Assembly (NCBI GenBank): GCA_937121005.1
Contig: CAKZKB010000182.1
Span: 1-9,387 of the forward strand
Source: an uncultured cyanobacterium
Lineage (GTDB): Bacteria; Cyanobacteriota; Cyanobacteriia; Cyanobacteriales; Geitlerinemataceae
Reading direction: 5' to 3'
Length of the DNA stretch: 9,387 bases
In this document: in pieces, positions 6,181 through 9,387 of the stretch
How the letters are laid out: each line of letters begins with the position of its first letter
Position numbering within the stretch: the stretch's first letter is position 1
Made by a program: the position numbers and the translations under genes
Notes under the pieces: model-generated
The model's input: only the letters and a program-made list of their open reading frames with translations
Told to the model about the DNA's origin: nothing
Databases searched by the model: none

Positions 6181-7284
6181 CTAAATTAAACCTAAGCTAA
6201 TCCCCAGACAACCAAACACGAAATGAACTAAAGAGACTCCAATTAGATTGTGGGTACGTTGGTAGACAAAACCAAAGACAATACTTCCCAATACAGCAAA
6301 AACGATCGGTCGCGTTCCAAACGGAGCGTGAACCATACCAAAAATTAGTGAAGTCATCACAATGGGATAAACTACTTTTAATTCACTAGCAAACCGTTGA
6401 ATGGAAATTTGTACGGCAGCACGCACGAATTCTTGGAGATAGCTGTGTGCCATATATATTAACACAAATGTCAAGGGTAGAGGCTGGAATAATTTAGCAG
6501 TTAAATCGAGCGTGGGTACGATTGTATCGACGATCGCCACGATAATCCATAGCAAAACTCCAGCCCCTAGACTCACTACAACTCCATCAATTATAGACTG
6601 TTTGGTATTTTTCTTCGTAATTCCAATTTCTTGAAATGATAAGTCAAGTTTGTTAAAACTAAGTAACGCTGGCAAAATCATAGCAATCACAAGATATCCG
6701 ACCAAAAATTGGATGGAAGACACATTGTAATCAACTAAAGAGTCATTGACGATGGCATTTAAAATTGTAACCAGCAGCAAGCAAAGAAAGAGAGAAAATA
6801 GGAAATGAGCGAAGCGGTTGCGTTCCTTTAACTCATCAATTTGTTTTTGAAGAACGACAATATGTTTGTCGCTCAATCCTCGCAATAAATCGTTGACTTG
6901 GTGGGTAATGGTTTGGCTAATAGTATTAAAGATATCCGATCCAGTGGAAATTTTGGTCAGCAGTTTTTGCTTGGATAGTATCCATATCTCAGTGTTCGGA
7001 ATGGCAGCTTCTATCGTGCAACTCCGAGGAGAACCATCGAAAAAAGACATTTCTCCAAAACTGTTACCTGCCTCCATCTCTTTAAACTTAATGTTATTTT
7101 GGGTTTCAGGTTCGCGTTTGTAAAGACCGATCTGACCCGATATTAGAAAAAAAATTTCGTCTGTCGTTTCTCCTTCGGCAAAAATTGCCTCTCCCGCTTG
7201 GTAAGAGCGAGTGTCGCAAATTTTCTCAATGTCGCTAATTTGGGTATCGTTGAGATTCTGAAGAATTTCAAACTTTTCTAACAT
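6181..7284 (-). CDS. Cyclic-nucleotide-binding domain fused to CPBP (CAAX protease/bacteriocin-processing) type membrane domain
   Basis: 367 residues in two parts. Residues 1-130 form a Crp-like cNMP-binding beta-roll: AGEAIFAEGE (30-39), then FFLISGQIGLY (45-55), then the phosphate-binding cassette FGEMSFFDGSPRSCT (76-90), whose E78 and R87 are the residues that bind ribose and phosphate in cAMP and cGMP sensors. A linker helix with likely coiled-coil character (139-158) leads to about seven membrane segments (roughly 160-178, 190-209, 233-256, 267-282, 305-320, 326-342, 347-365). These resemble CPBP/Abi glutamic membrane proteases: LQEFVR (283-288) stands where EExxxR is expected, FGMVH (315-319) is motif 2, and VSLVH (350-354) is motif 3. 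The first Glu is Gln and the Arg is one place early, so proteolysis is uncertain. There is no HTH, so it is not a transcription factor. A plausible reading is a membrane protein gated by cAMP or cGMP. Confidence 0.85.
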   Translation of the reverse strand: MLEKFEILQNLNDTQISDIEKICDTRSYQAGEAIFAEGETTDEIFFLISGQIGLYKREPETQNNIKFKEMEAGNSFGEMSFFDGSPRSCTIEAAIPNTEIWILSKQKLLTKISTGSDIFNTISQTITHQVNDLLRGLSDKHIVVLQKQIDELKERNRFAHFLFSLFLCLLLVTILNAIVNDSLVDYNVSSIQFLVGYLVIAMILPALLSFNKLDLSFQEIGITKKNTKQSIIDGVVVSLGAGVLLWIIVAIVDTIVPTLDLTAKLFQPLPLTFVLIYMAHSYLQEFVRAAVQISIQRFASELKVVYPIVMTSLIFGMVHAPFGTRPIVFAVLGSIVFGFVYQRTHNLIGVSLVHFVFGCLGISLGLI

Positions 7285-7290
7285 CGATCG

Positions 7291-7295
7291 CTCCT
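7291..7295 (-). promoter_or_regulatory. Ribosome binding site of the cNMP-CPBP gene
   Basis: AGGAG on the minus strand is 6 bases before the ATG at 7284, ideal spacing. It fixes the start at the beginning of the cNMP domain. Confidence 0.75.
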
Positions 7296-7350
7296 AAACT
7301 GGGGCCAGGTGAGTTAAACCATCAAAGAACGAGATTTTTACAAAACTATC

Positions 7351-7368
7351 ACAATAAAGTCCTATTGT
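7351..7368. repeat. Inverted repeat ACAATA-N6-TATTGT upstream of the cNMP-CPBP gene
   Basis: A perfect 6-base arm repeat with a 6-base spacer, 67 bases before the cNMP-CPBP ATG. Size and symmetry would suit a dimeric regulator site. It does not match the Crp (TGTGA-N6-TCACA) or NtcA (GTA-N8-TAC) patterns. Function is unknown. Confidence 0.35.
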
Positions 7369-7371
7369 TGG

Positions 7372-7396
7372 GAATCTTCTGATTTTCTTAAGATTC
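7372..7396. repeat. Inverted repeat GAATCTT-N11-AAGATTC between SDR and cNMP-CPBP genes
   Basis: Perfect 7-base arms with an 11-base spacer, starting 8 bases after the SDR stop in transcription order. It could be a weak transcript end for the SDR gene, but no T-tract follows on the minus strand. It could instead be an operator for the cNMP-CPBP gene together with the adjacent repeat at 7351-7368. Confidence 0.4.
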
Positions 7397-7404
7397 TCTC
7401 AGTC

Positions 7405-8265
7405 TTAGTTGAGATGAAAGTATTGACGAATAAAGCGATCGCGAAGCCGATCGGGAAACCAAGACGCGATCGCACTCATAAAAGCCTGTTGTCCCACTAG
7501 ATATCGAGTTTTGGGTACGCGATCGCACAAGGCCCGAATTAAAGTTTTGGCAACGCGATCGGGAGACATTGCTTTTTCGACTTCTTGCAAAGCGATACTG
7601 TATTTTCGTTCCAGATTCTTTCCATACAATGTCTGGCAGTTTTTAGATAGAGGAGATTGGACGGTGTTGTTATTTGCAACTGCTTTTTCCCAGATTTTTG
7701 TTTTAACAAAAGGCGGCTCGATCGCCACAACTGAAATCCCCCAAGGATGGAGTTCCATTCGCAAAGAATCCGTTATCGCTTCCAAGGCAAATTTGGACGC
7801 ACAATAGGCTCCTGTAAAGGGAAATGCTACGAATCCCGACACCGAACTCATATTGACAATTCGACCTTTCGCCGTGCGAACGGCTGGTAAAAATGCTTGA
7901 ATAACTGCCACTTGTCCGATGACATTAACCTCTAATTGATGTCGAAACTCTTCTAAAGAGAGACATTCGATGGGTGCAGAGACTAAAATTCCTGCATTGT
8001 TAACTAAGCCATACAAACCGCGATCGCCGATTGCCTTTTCTATCTCGTCGCGAGCGGATTCAATAGTGGAAAGATCGGTAACATCAATAACGAGTGGAAC
8101 GATCGATTTTGGATCGAGTTGCTGTAAAAGTTCGCCATGTTTCTGCTGGCGAACGCCTGCAAATACACGAAATCCAGCTTGTGCGAGCGCAACGGTACAA
8201 GCTGTACCAATTCCGCCCGAGGCTCCAGTAATTAGTATTGTTTTTTGGCGATCGCTAACAGTCAT
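7405..8265 (-). CDS. Classical short-chain dehydrogenase/reductase (SDR), retinol-dehydrogenase-like
   Basis: 286 residues with the complete classical SDR set: cofactor loop TGASGGIG (13-20), NNAG (89-92), active-site N114 in LEVNVIG, S141 in NMSSVSG, and Y154/K158 in YCASK, giving the full N-S-Y-K tetrad. Arg39 after strand 2 (FAGVRQ, 35-40) suggests NADP(H) rather than NAD(H). The stretch after the active site, EPPFVKTKIW (183-192), resembles retinol and hydroxysteroid dehydrogenase-type SDRs, so a hydrophobic alcohol or ketone (retinoid, apocarotenoid, fatty alcohol or lipid) is plausible but unproven. The C-terminus (about 265-283) is basic and aromatic and may associate with membranes. 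It has no strong Shine-Dalgarno. Three HIP1 octamers sit in the last 120 bases of the gene. A hairpin lies between its start and the upstream membrane protein gene, so it may have its own promoter, which I cannot pinpoint. Confidence 0.9.
   Translation of the reverse strand: MTVSDRQKTILITGASGGIGTACTVALAQAGFRVFAGVRQQKHGELLQQLDPKSIVPLVIDVTDLSTIESARDEIEKAIGDRGLYGLVNNAGILVSAPIECLSLEEFRHQLEVNVIGQVAVIQAFLPAVRTAKGRIVNMSSVSGFVAFPFTGAYCASKFALEAITDSLRMELHPWGISVVAIEPPFVKTKIWEKAVANNNTVQSPLSKNCQTLYGKNLERKYSIALQEVEKAMSPDRVAKTLIRALCDRVPKTRYLVGQQAFMSAIASWFPDRLRDRFIRQYFHLN
7435..7526. repeat. Cluster of three HIP1 octamers (GCGATCGC)
   Basis: Copies at 7435-7442, 7466-7473 and 7519-7526, all inside the 3' end of the SDR gene. 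HIP1 is over-represented in many cyanobacterial genomes. Single copies elsewhere start at 378, 770, 2481, 3107, 3739, 4507, 5392, 5432, 5737, 8020 and 8248. Confidence 0.9.
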
Positions 8266-8284
8266 AGGGTTAAAAAATGAGAAA

Positions 8285-8329
8285 GATTGCGAGTGCTTGA
8301 AAAGAAAGTTTTACGCTCGCTCTTTTTTT
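8285..8329. terminator. Probable hairpin terminator between the TMEM164-like and SDR genes
   Basis: GCGAGTG (8289-8295) pairs with CGCTCGC (8314-8320), seven pairs including one G-T, and an inner AAAA/TTTT can extend the stem. On the + strand a T-run follows at once (8321-8329). On the minus strand, the direction of the genes, the sequence after the stem is T-rich but interrupted. It could stop transcripts both ways, better on the + strand. The TAA of the membrane protein gene falls inside the T-run. Confidence 0.5.
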
Positions 8330-9032
8330 AGGTCTTGCGATTTTGCTGTAAAAATCTCTGTCGAATAGCAAAGGGAAAATAGAAAATCAGCAACAGTAAG
8401 AATATAATTGCATCTCCATAAAATATATACCAAGGCCAACTTGGAAGAAGGTCTAGAAGAGATGGAATTTCAGGCTTTTCTATAAGAAAAAAGTAGTTAC
8501 TGCCGATTTTTACATTGACAATGAAGACAACCAAACCGTAAATATTTAGAGCGAGGAAGGATCGAAGAACATCTTTGAAAAAGGGACGATATTTCTCCAC
8601 AGCAACAAGATAAACGCCAGTCGCGATCAGCGCACCATGATTTGTCATCGTTTGCACGAATATAAAATTTGGAAAGCTAGAAGCATCTAGCGGTGTTGTC
8701 AAAGTTGCCAATCCGCCATTAATTCCAAAAAAATAACACAAGGGATAAAACTTCTCATTTTTGGTTATGAGTGCTAAAATACTGATATAAGTCATGATGT
8801 TACATAATTCTAGAGGCAGCATCGTTTGCAACGACCATTGTCCTAGAGAAAGTTTCCAACTGTGCCATGCAACTTCGCTGGCAACTAACAGAACGACTAA
8901 CCCATAGCGAAAAAAGAAATGCAATTTTCGGTAACGGTTCAATCGGAATCTAACTATAGCGACGTTGATTGAGAAGATCGCCAACAGCGCAACCCAATGC
9001 CGAATTTCAAATAGTTGAAGAGTTTCTGCCAT
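8328..9032 (-). CDS. TMEM164/YwaF family (TIGR02206) integral membrane protein, putative acyltransferase
   Basis: 234 residues with about seven hydrophobic segments (roughly 11-27, 40-55, 78-90, 97-112, 130-145, 157-174, 202-222). The pattern matches the TIGR02206/YwaF family, related to animal TMEM164: LPLELCN (72-78) with a conserved Cys77, GGLATLTTPLD (106-116), a conserved His132 in MTNHG (129-133), GSNYFFL..KP (177-187), and LLPSWPWYIFYGD (195-207). Human TMEM164 has been reported to be a cysteine-dependent acyltransferase that moves fatty acids onto ether phospholipids; bacterial members are now often named after it, but their activity is not established as far as I know. Cys77 and His132 make a similar activity possible. 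It is preceded by a HAD-IB phosphatase gene with a 65-base gap, has no good Shine-Dalgarno at the ATG, and ends at a hairpin. Codons look more AT-rich than in neighbours and no HIP1 copy is present. Confidence 0.85.
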   Translation of the reverse strand: MAETLQLFEIRHWVALLAIFSINVAIVRFRLNRYRKLHFFFRYGLVVLLVASEVAWHSWKLSLGQWSLQTMLPLELCNIMTYISILALITKNEKFYPLCYFFGINGGLATLTTPLDASSFPNFIFVQTMTNHGALIATGVYLVAVEKYRPFFKDVLRSFLALNIYGLVVFIVNVKIGSNYFFLIEKPEIPSLLDLLPSWPWYIFYGDAIIFLLLLIFYFPFAIRQRFLQQNRKT

Positions 9033-9074
9033 TACGATTTACATAAAATAGTCGTTGGTGACAATCGTTTTAAT

Positions 9075-9091
9075 ACATTAATGTTTGTCAA
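9075..9091 (-). promoter_or_regulatory. Possible control region upstream of the TMEM164-like gene
   Basis: A perfect TTGACA (-35 consensus, 9086-9091 on the minus strand) lies next to a 10-base palindrome ACATTAATGT (9075-9084). No good -10 box stands at 16-18 bases, so the promoter call is weak. The palindrome might be a regulator site. Confidence 0.25.
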
Positions 9092-9097
9092 GACCTC

Positions 9098-9387
9098 CTA
9101 AAATTTCCACTGTTGGATCGGCCACTCTTTTTTTTGGGCGACTTTGCGAAGAGTACGACTAGGGTTTACTGCTATGGGATTCCCAACAGCAGATAGCATG
9201 GGGAGATCGGCAATGCTATCACCGTAAGCATAGCTTCGATCGAGATCGATACCGAGTTGCTCGGAAAGCCGTCGCATCGATCGCGCTTTTTCCTCTCCAG
9301 CTAAGGGTAAACCGATGATTTTCCCAGTATAGCATCCATCGATCGCTTCTAGGTCGGTGGCGATCGTCCCATCGACCCCCAGAAACT
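9098..9387 (-). CDS. HAD-IB family phosphatase (SerB-like), N-terminal part outside the window
   Basis: I translated this by hand; the reading frame runs off the right edge and ends at TAG 9098-9100, leaving about 95 C-terminal residues. The sequence YAYGDSIADLPML (9187-9225 on the complement) is HAD motif IV with the metal-binding aspartates. It is followed by VGNPIAVNPSRTLRKVAQ and a final W-P-I-x-x-W, the usual ending of HAD-IB hydrolases (TIGR01490 type, relatives of phosphoserine phosphatase that also include phospholipid-related phosphatases). Upstream, TGKIIGLPLAGEEKARSM fits the region holding the motif III lysine. The catalytic DxDxT is outside the window. It lies upstream of, and on the same strand as, the TMEM164-like gene. 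Family is firm; the substrate is unknown. Confidence 0.85.
   Translation of the reverse strand, partial: FLGVDGTIATDLEAIDGCYTGKIIGLPLAGEEKARSMRRLSEQLGIDLDRSYAYGDSIADLPMLSAVGNPIAVNPSRTLRKVAQKKEWPIQQWKF

Noticed and set aside
6181..7284. Crp/Fnr transcription factor
   Set aside because: The cNMP domain is not followed by a winged helix; membrane segments begin at about residue 160.
7330..7370. Crp-type cAMP site upstream of the cNMP-CPBP gene
   Set aside because: One TGTGA half-site is present on the minus strand but no TCACA partner at the right distance.
7970..8368. 132-residue + strand open frame crossing the SDR start and the hairpin
   Set aside because: Opposite the SDR cofactor-binding region and running through a terminator-like hairpin; no family resemblance.

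Overview
The window reads as chromosomal DNA from a cyanobacterium. The octamer GCGATCGC (the cyanobacterial HIP1 repeat) occurs 14 times by eye in 9.4 kb, where about 0.14 would be expected by chance in random sequence. The gene content agrees: a galactolipid-synthase-like glycosyltransferase, a Uma2-type nuclease and a large LarA-like protein. I cannot name the genus from sequence alone. No tRNA, rRNA, CRISPR array, transposase or IS end was seen, and no gene-free stretch exceeds about 120 bases.

Layout. The left end (2-1671, + strand) carries the 3' part of a DGD1-like glycosyltransferase and, 17 bases later, a small class I SAM methyltransferase with its own Shine-Dalgarno. From 1695 to the right edge everything is on the minus strand. 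In transcription order (right to left) the genes are: a truncated HAD-IB phosphatase (9387-9098), a TMEM164/YwaF-type membrane protein that may be an acyltransferase (9032-8328), a classical SDR oxidoreductase (8265-7405), a cyclic-nucleotide-binding domain fused to a CPBP-type membrane domain (7284-6181), a 532-residue LarA/DUF2088 protein (6116-4518), a Uma2 family nuclease (4424-3624), a membrane fatty-acid-desaturase-type enzyme (3599-2619) and a zinc-ribbon methyltransferase (2591-1695). The last three are 24-27 bases apart and may be one transcript. A hairpin separates the membrane protein gene from the SDR gene, and 120 bases with two inverted repeats lie upstream of the cNMP-CPBP gene.

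How the genes may work together. Three products have lipid-related families (galactolipid-type glycosyltransferase, desaturase, TMEM164-like protein), two are methyltransferases of the kind common around surface glycan or lipid genes, and one is a membrane protein with a cyclic-nucleotide sensor. This suggests membrane or envelope lipid remodelling, but it is inference from neighbourhood; no single pathway is proven. The most unusual items are the cNMP-CPBP fusion with an altered protease motif, the LarA-like protein that keeps cofactor-site residues but appears to lack catalytic ones, and the DGD1-like glycosyltransferase, which resembles the plant enzyme.
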